This document shows, piece after piece, positions 44,241-52,016 of a stretch of DNA of 52,016 nucleotides (position 1 is the first letter of the stretch; each line of letters opens with the position of its first letter). The notes under the pieces were generated by a model. The model did not search any database. It saw only the letters and a program-made list of their open reading frames with translations, and was not told the DNA's origin. This DNA comes from Chara braunii. Taxonomy: Eukaryota > Streptophyta > Charophyceae > Charales > Characeae. The stretch covers positions 8,095,769 to 8,147,784 of the forward strand of contig BFEA01000006.1 of the NCBI GenBank assembly GCA_003427395.1, written 5' to 3'. A program made the position numbers and the translations under genes.

Positions 44241-45015
44241 GATTGTTATTAGTTATCTATTTTTCATGGTAACCTGCCTGTTCAAAAAGTATATAAAATA
44301 AACGTATATGGTGAGTAGCATAAACAAAGATGAACTAGTAAAAGAAAGATACAAGTTTCCTTAGGATATGAAAAGTAATCACTGGAATATTAATAGCAAA
44401 TTGTTTGTTCGAGTGGACTGAAAGCCTCCATATCATGCCAGTTTCAACAGCAGAGCGGGCTCTTCATGCGTTCCGGGAGCTATCGTTGCAGGTGACTAGG
44501 CTTGTCTTGCTCCTTCAGATCTTCCAAAAATGTGTGAAATCCGCACCTCCCAAGAGAAGGAAAAAAGGCCTCCTGCAAAAGTTGTCGCTAGAATTGACTT
44601 TCGGTACGGAGCTGCCTACCCTTCACCAAATCCAAGCAGTGGAGCAGCACGCACCTACTGCTGGTGGTGGTGAAGTTGCTGCGAAGAGCGAGGATCCCTC
44701 TCCAGGGATGAGTGCCGCTGATGAAGCACACAGCTGCTATGACGGTTGTTGGAAGGGAAAAGTTATAAATCCCCCCCCGAGGCGACGTAACCTTTGTATG
44801 CATTTGCCCCAAATGGCCCCAGCGGCGACGAAACCTATGGGCGCATTTGCCCTCAAAAGGGGCAAAAAGTGCGAGATGCCGTGAAACAACTTTTTGCGTC
44901 ATTTTGCACCAGTTACGCCTGCTGTGCAAAAATACCCGTCTGACCCCTAGGCCCTCTGTGAGGCAGTCCCACTGCAGGACAGAGTAGACACCGCAACAGC
45001 TGAGCCCCGTTCTTA
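44241..45015 (+). other. Unrecognised open frame of about 150 codons and flanks
   Basis: A plus-strand frame ending at 44884 is open from about 44405; its first ATG is near 44435 (MPVSTAERALHAFREL). It has a Leu-rich helix-like start and a basic PKRRKKG patch, but no known domain. It could be an exon or chance. The rest of the interval shows nothing. Confidence 0.25.
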
Positions 45016-45138
45016 TCCCTAGTGCGACTGTGTCGTCCAAAGAAAGATCAAGTACTTACGGCCTGGTTCCACTACTCTCCTCCATACGCCAAGGATTCCT
45101 AGTGTGACTGTGTCGTCCAAAGAAAGATCAAGTACTTA
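45016..45138. repeat. About 80-bp tandem duplication with TIR sequence
   Basis: A unit containing CTAGTGxGACTGTGTCGTCC and AAGTACTTACGGCCTGGTT occurs at 45016-45096 and again from 45097. The duplication includes the 5' terminus of the following MITE. Confidence 0.8.
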
Positions 45139-45610
45139 CGGCCTGGTTGCACTATTCTCCTGCATAAGCCAAGTTTGGCGAGTAGGCGCCTGGTTGCACT
45201 TACTCACCAACCAGGCGCCTACTCGCCAAACTTGGCGAATGAAAAATATGTCAGACTGCTTGCCACACCATCGATACAAGTTGTGGCGAGTGTTTTCGGT
45301 TTCCCCGCCTCTGCACGGCGGTTTGTGGAGGGTGGTTCCCGGACCTCACAAGTTGCGGAGAGTGTGTTCGGTTTCCCCGCCTGTGCACGGCGGCTTGTGG
45401 AGGGTGGTCATCGGACCTAAACAACTTTCTGGAAAGTGCACGGCTTCACAAGTCGAGATAAGGCAGACAATTTTTTTTTACTTTTCTGTAGAAGAAATAT
45501 AGTGGCCAGTAAGTGCAACCAGGCCTACAGTTCGACACTATTCTCTGTTTTTTCACTCTCCACCCATCCTCCACGAATTGTGGCGGATGGCGAGTAGTGC
45601 AACTAGGCCC
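45139..45610. mobile_element. MITE, PIF/Harbinger-like, TTA target duplication
   Basis: Left end CGGCCTGGTTGCACTATTC, right end (reverse complement) GGGCCTAGTTGCACTACTC, each preceded by TTA (45136-45138 and 45611-45613). A 3-bp TTA duplication and GGCC-type termini are typical of PIF/Harbinger MITEs. Inside is a tandem pair of about 68 bp (GTTTCCCCGCCTxTGCACGG) at 45285-45420. No transposase. Confidence 0.65.
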
Positions 45611-45983
45611 TTAGAAAGATAGCAGTAGGTTTATTGCGAGCCGTTGCAGTTGTTCTGCTTTTTTTTTTTCCCCCTTGAGTGCCTAGTTGCACTACTCTCC
45701 ATACACCAACTTTGCCAAGTTTGGTGAGTACGCGCCTGGTTGCACTTACTCTCCAAACATGGCGAATGCAAAATGTGTCAGACGGCTCACCACACAGTCC
45801 ACACAAGTTGTGGAGAGTGTTTTCAGTTGCAAATACGGCCTGTCGCAGGAGGGTGGTCATCGGACCTCTCCACAAAACAACTTTCTGGAAAGTGCAGGGC
45901 TTCATATGTTTTTCGAATATTTCCTTCATTCCTCTCTCTCTAGAAATATAATCTAGATCAGGCAGACAATTTTTTTTAGAGAA

Positions 45984-46867
45984 AACTAGGGCGCTGTTAG
46001 GGTTAGAGTTTGAAAATACGTTTCAAACTGCCGTTTGGAGTCCAGTCCCCTCTCAAGTTCACACTGCAGTCCAAACTCGTAGGTCGCGTGCCTGTCGCAG
46101 GGCAGAGTTTCTAACTGCAGTCTAGTCATCCACGTCGGAGGGCCAGGCCGTTTCCCAAAAAAAAAAAAAAAAAAAACAAGAAGAAAAAAAGAAAAGCTCG
46201 TGGCGCTATATCTTTCCATGTTCTAGCAGAAGATTCACTCTCAGTTTCCACGATAGAAACGTGCAAAAGGAGAGTGAATCTTGGTTAGAACATGAAAAGA
46301 TACAGGGCCACAAGCTTTTCTTTTTTTCGGGCAACGGGGATACAGGTGCCCAACGAGATACACGGGCTGACAACAACGCAGAGGCCCTAAGAGGATACAC
46401 GTGCTGAAAACAACACAGTTTCTTTTCTTTTTTTTTTCTTTTTTGTTTTTCCTTCTCAGACTTCCCTACCTATGCGTGGCATCCTTGGGGCCTCGTGGCG
46501 TTGCATCTTTCCATGTTCTAGCGGAGGATTCACTCTCGTTTTTTTTTTGTTTTTTGTTTTTTTTTAATATCTGATCACCGTCGCGTGGCTGGCCACTGCC
46601 GCGATGCCTAGGCCACATCCGAGGTAAAAAAAAAAAGAAAAAAAGAAAAAAAAGAAAGAGAGAGAGCATCTCGTCGCGCCACGGCCGCGATGCCTCGGCC
46701 ACGGCCGAGATATAAAAANNNGGACTGGACTGCAGTTGCAAACTCGGCCTTGCGACTGTTGTGCATGTAGAGAGTTTCGACTGCAGTTGAAACTTGGGAC
46801 CGGACTGGACTCCAAAACCGCAGTTCGAAATGCATTTACAAACTGCTTTCGTGACTGCGCCCTAGTT
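45984..46867. mobile_element. Foldback-type element with about 145-bp inverted terminal repeats
   Basis: Left arm starts AACTAGGGCGCTGTTAGGG; the right arm, reverse-complemented, starts AACTAGGGCGCAGTCACG. The arms continue to correspond (TTTGGAGTCCAGTCC, CACTGCAGTCC or CAACTGCAGTC, GAGTTTC/GCAACTGCAGTC) for roughly 145 bp, to about 46130 and from about 46722. There are 3 N at 46719-46721. Similar termini occur at 50136 and 50574. No coding capacity. Confidence 0.6.
46192..46319. repeat. Long hairpin (50-bp arms) inside the foldback element
   Basis: Arm 46192-46242 (AAAAGCTCGTGGCGCTATAT...) is the inverted complement of 46270-46319 with few mismatches; the loop is about 27 bp. A third arm-like copy lies at 46492-46538. 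Confidence 0.8.
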
Positions 46868-47039
46868 ACCCCTTTTTTTAAACTTTTCTGTAGAAGAAAT
46901 ATACTGGCGAGTAAGTGCAACACTGAGGCCTCGGGTTCTACACGATTCTCATTTCTTTTCACTCTCCACGCATCCGCCACGAATTGTGACCGATGGCGAG
47001 TAGTGCAACTAGGCCCTTAGGCAAACTCAGCAAGGACTC

Positions 47040-47132
47040 CTGTCTTCACCCGGAGAATAGAATGCTTGGTCATTATCATGCATCTGGACTAAAAGATGCC
47101 AGCTGTTGTGACCTGACTGTGGGTGAAGACCC
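47040..47132. repeat. Hairpin MITE family H, degenerate copy
   Basis: Ends are GTCTTCACCC and GGGTGAAGAC. The interior GCATCTGGAC is shared (inverted) with the loop of the 49191-49302 element. Confidence 0.5.
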
Positions 47133-47643
47133 TAGTCACCGTACAGACAGCTGCAAGGGGGGGCCTTCATATGTGATAGACACCGTTTTATCTTCTTCCT
47201 TCCTTCCTTCCTTGCCCACTCTGTGGGCTGTGAGGACTAGGCCCTGTGAAAAAAAGAAGAAGAAGAAGAAAGACCAAGCCCAAATGAACCACTAGGGGAA
47301 AGGGGCAACATTCAAAACTACCTCCCACCCTGAGAGGTAACCTCCCTTCACTGAAGAGAGAGAGAGAGAGAGAGCTATGCTTGCAGGGTTCCCCTGTATA
47401 ACCTTATGAGTAGTGGCAGGTAGTTATTGCAAAATGAGAGATGTGTTCCATGACATGGCAGAACGCCAGTGAAAAATTGAGAGAAGAAATATAGCTTCGT
47501 TAAAAAAAAAAAAAAAAAACTTAGTACGGTCTTGCTGTCGAGTCAACGATCTCCTCTACTTTGCGAAAAAAAAAGACCAAATTGAACCAAAAAGTCGAAA
47601 AACCCCAAAAAAAACGCATCCTCTCTACATATAGGACTCTTCT
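47133..47643. other. 3' flank of the tetraspanin gene
   Basis: Short GAA, GA and A runs (47250-47275, 47355-47375, 47500-47519). No gene recognised; it probably includes the 3' UTR. Confidence 0.4.
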
Positions 47644-48582
47644 TCACAACAACCACCACGCCCGATGCCGCCGACGAAGAAACCGGGCAAGGTGACATCG
47701 ATCGTCGGCATTTTGATCATTCTCATCCTGTTCACACTCAGGTCTCACAGGGTAACCTCCCCTGCTGCAGAGGAATACGGCGAAAAGGACGCCCAAGAGG
47801 ACGATATTGATGATTGACATGGAGCGCCAGCTCCTTGTCAGAGTGGCCACGAACGCAGCCTTACAGGAATGGCAGTCGAAGCACTTCTCCTCCTCACCGT
47901 TTTGGAACAGCGAGCAATCCCGTTCGGCGAAAGAAGAAGAAGAAGAAGAAGAAGAAGAAGAAGAAGAAGAAGCAGAAGCAATGGCAGGGATTTCGTAGAG
48001 CGAAGCGGAGGCGTTGATCACGGCAAAGCCGCACGAATCGGGCGGCTCACGGCACCCGGATTGAAGTCCGTTGAACTTCAAGTTGATGATCCCGGTTATG
48101 CGATCAGGCTTCTGCAGGGACAGTTGCTGGCACTCCTCCCTCTGCGTCAGGCACTGCTTGATTTGGCTCCACCCACTCTCGTCTCTTACTCTCTGCCGCA
48201 TCCAGCGGGAGTAATCGGCCAACTTGAACTCCCTGTACCCCTTGCCTTCTACCACGTGTCCGCCGTTTCCGCCAGTCGACACCGCGAGACCGAAGATTGT
48301 GATCGCAAGCGAAGAGTAAAACAGGGGAGGGAGGAGAACGCGGGCAGGGTAGTGCAGAATAACATCCACGTCGGGGCGATTCTTAAACCAAAGGCTGAGG
48401 CACACTGACGACAACGAGATAAACAACAACCCGGCGGCGGTGGAAAGAACGAAGGTGTCGAGGAATAGCTCACAGGAAGCGGCCTTCTGAGGCCATATCC
48501 CTCCCACGCACAACCCGCTGAACAGGAAGGCGGAGCCTAAACAGAAGAAAGGCACAGCTATCGCTCCCGCAAAGGCAACCAT
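47644..48582 (-). CDS. Tetraspanin, plant type, with poly-Ser tract in the large loop
   Basis: Start is the ATG at 48582 in a perfect ACCATGG context; the open frame reaches 48732 only through non-ATG codons. The product is about 312 residues without introns. Four membrane spans: about 1-30, 43-66, 83-103 and 256-274. The large extracellular loop (about 104-255) has the plant pattern: FKLADYSRWMRQRV, IKQCL...EECQQL, SGCREPPDSCGF, RDCSLFQ, then CFDCHSCKAAFVATLTRSW just before TM4. The second cysteine of the usual GCC motif is R. About 14 consecutive serines (residues ~203-218), encoded by a TCT repeat (AGA on the plus strand, 47935-47974), interrupt the loop. Tetraspanins organise plasma-membrane microdomains. 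A hammerhead-like RNA lies about 340 nt upstream on the same strand. Confidence 0.88.
   Translation of the reverse strand: MVAFAGAIAVPFFCLGSAFLFSGLCVGGIWPQKAASCELFLDTFVLSTAAGLLFISLSSVCLSLWFKNRPDVDVILHYPARVLLPPLFYSSLAITIFGLAVSTGGNGGHVVEGKGYREFKLADYSRWMRQRVRDESGWSQIKQCLTQREECQQLSLQKPDRITGIINLKFNGLQSGCREPPDSCGFAVINASASLYEIPAIASASSSSSSSSSSSSSFAERDCSLFQNGEEEKCFDCHSCKAAFVATLTRSWRSMSIINIVLLGVLFAVFLCSRGGYPVRPECEQDENDQNADDRCHLARFLRRRHRAWWLL
47935..47974. repeat. (AGA)n trinucleotide repeat inside the tetraspanin CDS
   Basis: About 13 in-phase units coding poly-Ser on the minus strand. Confidence 0.95.
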
Positions 48583-48830
48583 GGTGACGGTCAGTCGTAC
48601 GGAACAACGGAAGAGTCTCAGAGCAAATAGCCTGGAAAACAAGCAGGACACGTGTCCACAGGTGAGACTGCACCGATGCAGATGCACTGCTCTCTTCCCC
48701 AGCAATAGATCGGAGCGTAGAAACCAATCCAAAGCGGAGACTCGAAGTTCATGAACACTATGAAGTAATAATTCGACATACGAATGACAAAACCCTTACC
48801 TTCGGCAGAGAATCGTACGAAAGGCAACAT

Positions 48831-48850
48831 ATATATATATATATATATAT
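48831..48850. repeat. (AT)n microsatellite
   Basis: Ten AT units. A second (AT)n lies at 49070-49088, and the hammerhead candidate sits between them. Confidence 0.95.
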
Positions 48851-48920
48851 CATCACAAACAGAACTGCCCGGTAAACCGTAGGCAGAGAGAGAGAAGAGG
48901 ACAACAAACGAGGGGCTGTG

Positions 48921-48980
48921 ACAAACTGTTTCGTCGGAGTTTCACCGACTCATCAGGAGGCTGAACCCTCAACAGTCTGC
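48921..48980 (-). ncRNA. Candidate type III hammerhead ribozyme
   Basis: Read on the minus strand. Stem III 5' arm CAGACUGU (48979-48972). Cleavage-site nucleotide U17 (48971). Stem I GAGG/CCUC (48970-48967 with 48960-48957) closed by a six-base loop GUUCAG. Core CUGAUGA (48956-48950). Stem II GUCGG/CCGAC (48949-48945 with 48937-48933) with loop UGAAACU. Core GAAA (48932-48929). Stem III 3' arm ACAGUUUG, starting with the last A. Stem III has 8 pairs with one G-U. All invariant core positions are present and the NUH triplet is GUU. Predicted cut between 48971 and 48970. Stem III is the open one (type III), the type found in plant retrozymes and viroid-like RNAs. The host element was not identified. 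Confidence 0.82.
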
Positions 48981-49190
48981 AGAATCCCCTCACTGATTAC
49001 ACTGTAAATGATAATCTACCTTAACCAAAATCGAAGTAGACTATCACTCACCCACACCAGATGAAAAAAATATATATATATATATATAACATGTTTATGT
49101 TTATTCGCCACATGTCCACAATTCCGCTGCAGCCCGCGGATTCATTGCTGCGTCTCCCTCCGCAGTACTGATGACAAGAGATCCAACGAC
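48981..49190. other. Upstream flank of hammerhead candidate
   Basis: AT-rich with (AT)n at 49070-49088. No gene; no primer site or LTR boundary recognised. Confidence 0.4.
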
Positions 49191-49302
49191 CTACCGTCTT
49201 CACCCGAATAGAACGCCCGGTAATTATAGAGCTGTATTGGTGCAACTTTCGGTCCAGATGCGGCGATAATTACCGGGCCTTCTATTCGGGTGAAGACGGT
49301 AC
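49191..49302. repeat. Hairpin MITE family H, near-perfect 36-bp arms
   Basis: Arm 49192-49227 starts TACCGTCTTCACCCGAATAG; its inverted complement is 49266-49301 with about two mismatches; the loop is 38 bp. No coding capacity. Confidence 0.85.
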
Positions 49303-49698
49303 TAGTACTACGGACGGAGAGACGGACAGTCAGGTAGCGACTAAGCATATGGTATATCTACCTGAAATTAACCACGGCAGTACTAGGAGTAGTCCAAACC
49401 CCAATTGCTGAGTCCTCCGGGTTTCTTTTCTTCTTTTGCGAAAAGCGATGGGAAAGCTGTCGACTCCGGCTTCTTCCCCTCCTACATTCCCTGGGCAAAA
49501 GTTTTGAGCTCGAATTATGGCCGCTGCTCTTGAAGGAAGTTGCGCCTGAAGTACCTCCCGTAGTACTAGTACCGCTTCCGTGACTGTTTCTTGGCCTGAG
49601 TGGCGTCTGACCTCGCTGGAGCGCCGTGCTTATCTCCGTTACGCAGCCCACCGTTCGTCTTGACACTCTACAAACACAACCGCTGGTCGCTGTACTCA
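49303..49698. other. Spacer between two hairpin elements
   Basis: A 122-codon minus-strand frame (49358-49726) runs through it without known motifs. Probably non-coding. Confidence 0.4.
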
Positions 49699-49809
49699 GT
49701 ACCGTGTTGCCCCGAACACAACGCACCCTGATTCTGGCTGTATCTGGCCGGAATTATGGCTTGTATACATTCATTTTTAGGGTGCGTTATGTTCGGGGGA
49801 AGACGGTAG
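49699..49809. repeat. Hairpin MITE family H, second clear copy
   Basis: Arms 49700-49731 (TACCGTGTTGCCCCGAACAC) and 49778-49808 (reverse complement TACCGTCTTCCCCCGAACAT). The shared TACCGTxTTxCCCGAA terminus with 49191-49302 defines the family; the inner sequence differs. Confidence 0.75.
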
Positions 49810-49837
49810 TACCCCTGGTCGTTCCCTCCCCTCCCCT

Positions 49838-49948
49838 CTCTCTCTCTCTCTCTCGCTCTCTCTCTCTCTCTGTGTGTGTGTCTGTGTGTGCGTGTGTGGC
49901 AGTCGTCCCCCAAGCCGTCTCTCTCTCTCTCTCGTGTGTGTGTGTGTG
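49838..49948. repeat. (TC)n and (TG)n microsatellites
   Basis: Two successive (TC)n-(TG)n blocks, each followed by GGCAGTxxTCCCC or GGCAGTACCCCC, which suggests a duplication of the block. Confidence 0.9.
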
Positions 49949-50670
49949 GCAGTACCCCCGGTTGATTTTCACTTTCTTTTTCCTTCATCCTTTCTGCACT
50001 TCAGGCATTTCCCTCGAGCATAACACAAACCCACGTGACCCCACCGGACCCAAAACCTTGCTTCTATGCATTCGACATTTTCAGGCCTTTTGCCTGAAGT
50101 TGATTTTCAAACTCAGGCCCTGACTGCGCCGTAGTTTTCCCTTTTTTGTTTAATTCCTTTTCAAGTTTTCATCTATGTTTGGGATAATTTGCGAAATACC
50201 CTATTTTGCAAAATTTGGATGGTACCCGGCAGGGTTATATCACAAAGATGGGGGGTCCTACCGATGCCAGGGGTATGTCGGTTATATCACAAAGATGGGG
50301 GCTCCTACCGATGCCAGGGGTATGTCACAATTTTTTTCTTCTTGTCAGAGGGCCATTCATCTCTACCCACATCTTTCAGGGGCATTTTGTCTCATATCTC
50401 AACGTATGGGGGTATTTTGCAAATTATCCCTTTTTCTGTTTTTTCTTTTTTTTGCCTCTGACCTTTTAAAAAAAAGAAAAAAAAAAGAAAAAAAAAAGAA
50501 AAAAAAAAGGGCACCTGTAGCTCTTGCCAAGTTCCAGTTCTTTTTCTTTTCTTTTTTTCTTTTCTTTTGGGGTAACTATGGCGCAGTCACGGGGACAGTT
50601 TGAAAATGCACTTCAGGCATAGGGTCTCCCTCCACTACACAAGACTCTCGAAAATTCGAGAGTTGTGCAT
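49949..50670. repeat. Two outward-facing AACTAxGGCGCAGTC termini around low-complexity DNA
   Basis: A right terminus ends at 50136 (reverse complement AACTACGGCGCAGTCAGG). A left terminus starts at 50574 (AACTATGGCGCAGTCACG). Both match the foldback element at 45984-46867. Between them are a perfect-but-one 47-bp tandem pair (50233-50279, 50280-50326) and T/A-rich runs. Confidence 0.6.
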
Positions 50671-51023
50671 GGCTCCACTTACACTAGACAAACCTCTCAG
50701 TTATGTGTGTCTAGTGCTGTCAGAAAGTGTGCTAAACCCGCACTCTGGAGTCCTCTGGACTCTGGAGTTCCCGCGCCTGCTCCTTGCTGGTCTGGACACG
50801 GCACTGAAATTGGAGAGTCTAACGGAAGCCTCGACGGACAAACCAGGAGGGCGTATCAGCTCGTGGAATTGGAATGCTATAGTGCGGCCATGTCGTAGCC
50901 CAATATTCATTCTCAATTTGCAGAGTTGGCTTGTGGTTTCCTCCCTCCAATACACTAGACTCTACTTTCCAGTGTTAGAGAGTCCATAGAGAGTAGCCCC
51001 TCTAGTGTAAGTGGAACAAGGCC
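50671..51023. repeat. TIR element, Harbinger-like ends
   Basis: Left end GGCTCCACTTACACTAGA; right end (reverse complement) GGCCTTGTTCCACTTACACT. The termini resemble those of the 45139-45610 MITE. Target duplication not evident. Confidence 0.5.
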
Positions 51024-51150
51024 ATCGTTTTTGCTATTTTCTAGACTCTGACAACTCCAAACGGACTCCAGACTATTTTCTAGAGTGGAGCCAGACCCAT
51101 TGTAGCACACCTCCACCTGACCCTACCCAACCGGAAACCTGTGACGCGCT

Positions 51151-52016
51151 AACCTCACGTCATGTGCTGTCTTCCGTTCGGAGTGTTAGCTGTGCGGAAA
51201 AGAGGCCCAGAAAAACAGCAAGATGGGGTGTGCCAAGGATTTTTGGAAATTGAGTGTGCGGACACAGACAGAACTGAGATCCCCCGTGTTGGTCCGATGG
51301 AGCAAAACGATTGTTTTCGCGCGTCGCGGAAGGTGCGCGCGGGCAAGGTGGGAAGGAGGGAAAAATCCAAATTCAATCCAAAAAGTATTGTTGTGCCTCC
51401 CATCGGGCTACCGTCCGTCGTTTAGAACGGAAAGGCTTGGGCACGCTTCGCGTATCTCGTTTCCGTATCAGGTCTCGTCGTCGTTCACTGGTTAGTTCTG
51501 AGTCCGACATGGATGGTCTCAGCCGTGTGGCTCTTTCTTTGTGCTCGTCTTCACTCCGTATTCGGTATTGAAAGCCTTTCGATTCGTAGTGATCGAAGCG
51601 CTGACACTCAGTGCACAAGGTTCGAGGCCAATGAGGCGTCACTGTCGTCCACGGAATGACGATCAATTTGTTAAAGGGGAGCAATATCGAGTAAGGTGGG
51701 AAGTGGGTATCGATAATGACAAAGCCCGCATCCACGAATCCAGAGCAACAATTTTCGGGAGGGAAGAAGTAGTGTCCGCGGATTCGTGCGACCGCTTCTC
51801 GTACGTCCCACTCGCAGACACGTGTCCTTTCCTCACTGTAAGGAAAAGGTCGCGTTGGGATGGGAGATACGGGAGGCTGGCGCCCAGTCGGAGGGTACTC
51901 GTTGGTCCACATGTCAATCAATCACGAAATATCTTGAGACGTCATTAAAAAGCGATCCGCGCGTCCCTAAATTAGTCTTTTTGACACGAGAGAGAGAAAG
52001 AGAGAGAGCGAGCGAG
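51151..52016 (-). repeat. Third LTR of the large family, cut by the window end
   Basis: It starts with the same AACCTCACG as the other two LTRs and aligns collinearly with 27899-28770 and 39880-40740, at clearly lower identity (about 80-85% by eye). TGTGACGCGC precedes its edge, as a near-identical decamer does at 27889. It carries LTR ORF copy 3. Confidence 0.85.
51373..51912 (-). CDS. LTR-encoded conserved protein of unknown function, copy 3
   Basis: ATG at 51912 (MWTNEYPPTG), 179 codons, exactly the length of copies 1 and 2, no stops. Upstream of this ATG a 1-nt indel shifts the frame relative to copy 2, so the conserved part begins at this methionine. About 35 residue differences from copy 2, with landmarks CEWDVREAV, PPYSILLPFN, LCTECQRF and RRRDLIRKRDTRS kept. 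No recognised domain. Persistence of an open frame in a copy this diverged supports past selection. Confidence 0.6.
   Translation of the reverse strand: MWTNEYPPTGRQPPVSPIPTRPFPYSEERTRVCEWDVREAVARIRGHYFFPPENCCSGFVDAGFVIIDTHFPPYSILLPFNKLIVIPWTTVTPHWPRTLCTECQRFDHYESKGFQYRIRSEDEHKERATRLRPSMSDSELTSERRRDLIRKRDTRSVPKPFRSKRRTVARWEAQQYFLD

Larger units (their letters stand above)
45680..47016. mobile_element. Second copy of the same MITE, split by a nested insertion
   Basis: Left end GCCTAGTTGCACTACTCTCC at 45681; right end GGCGAGTAGTGCAACTAGG plus CCC, then TTA, at 46995-47019. Sequence on both sides of 45984-46867 (GGCAGACAATTTTTTTTA...; ACTTTTCTGTAGAAGAAATA) is contiguous in the 45139-45610 copy, so the middle is a later insertion. 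Confidence 0.65.

Noticed and set aside
46471-46487. 17 bases identical to part of the U6 pseudogene
   Set aside because: TATGCGTGGCATCCTTG matches 18259-18275, but nothing around it continues the U6 sequence. A match of this length by chance is not negligible in 52 kb.
1-52016. CRISPR array, bacterial operons, rRNA
   Set aside because: No regularly spaced repeats with spacers, no Shine-Dalgarno-led gene clusters and no rRNA signature were seen. The window is eukaryotic nuclear DNA.

Overview
This is a nuclear window from a repeat-rich eukaryote, most likely a streptophyte (land plant or charophyte alga such as Chara). The lineage call is inference. It rests on a plant-type tetraspanin (GC-x-x-P-P...C loop motif), a beta'-COP-type WD40 array fused to a plant RLK/Pelle-type kinase fold, a Ty3/gypsy element primed by a tRNA-iMet-like site, and dense microsatellites interrupted by assembly gaps. 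Only two host genes are well supported.

Layout. 0.4-5.3 kb holds a decayed minus-strand Ty3/gypsy element without LTRs. 5.3-14.8 kb is mostly non-coding: microsatellites, A-tailed retroposon ends, a tRNA-derived SINE head and GGCC-rich hairpins. 14.95-17.29 kb carries an intronless plus-strand gene for a WD40 / coiled-coil / pseudokinase protein. 17.3-27.9 kb is a bed of retroposon tails, including a U6 snRNA retropseudogene at 18.2-18.3 kb, SINE heads and low-complexity DNA. 27.9-42.6 kb is one large minus-strand Ty3/gypsy element: two 2.7-kb LTRs, a tRNA-iMet-like primer site, gag, pol and a small ORF overlapping the pol stop. A 2.6-kb foreign block interrupts its pol between RNase H and integrase. 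42.6-47.6 kb contains a SINE, short tandem duplications and nested inverted-repeat elements. 47.64-48.58 kb is a minus-strand tetraspanin gene. Its upstream flank carries a complete candidate type III hammerhead ribozyme on the same strand (48.92-48.98 kb). 49.2-51.0 kb holds hairpin and TIR elements, and 51.15 kb to the end is a third, diverged LTR of the large family.

Most interesting observations. (1) The hammerhead at 48921-48980 has every core nucleotide and three closed stems. (2) All three LTR copies contain a collinear 540-nt ORF (179 codons). In two hand-aligned stretches the codon changes between copies are mostly synonymous, which suggests a protein encoded inside the LTR and kept under selection. 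(3) The WD40-kinase fusion has lost both catalytic aspartates. (4) Several inverted-repeat element families share recognisable termini, and five copies of a short hairpin module mark the A-tailed ends of a retroposon family.

The two host genes show no functional link. The window reads as gene islands in transposon-derived DNA. All identities quoted are by eye; no alignment or search was run.
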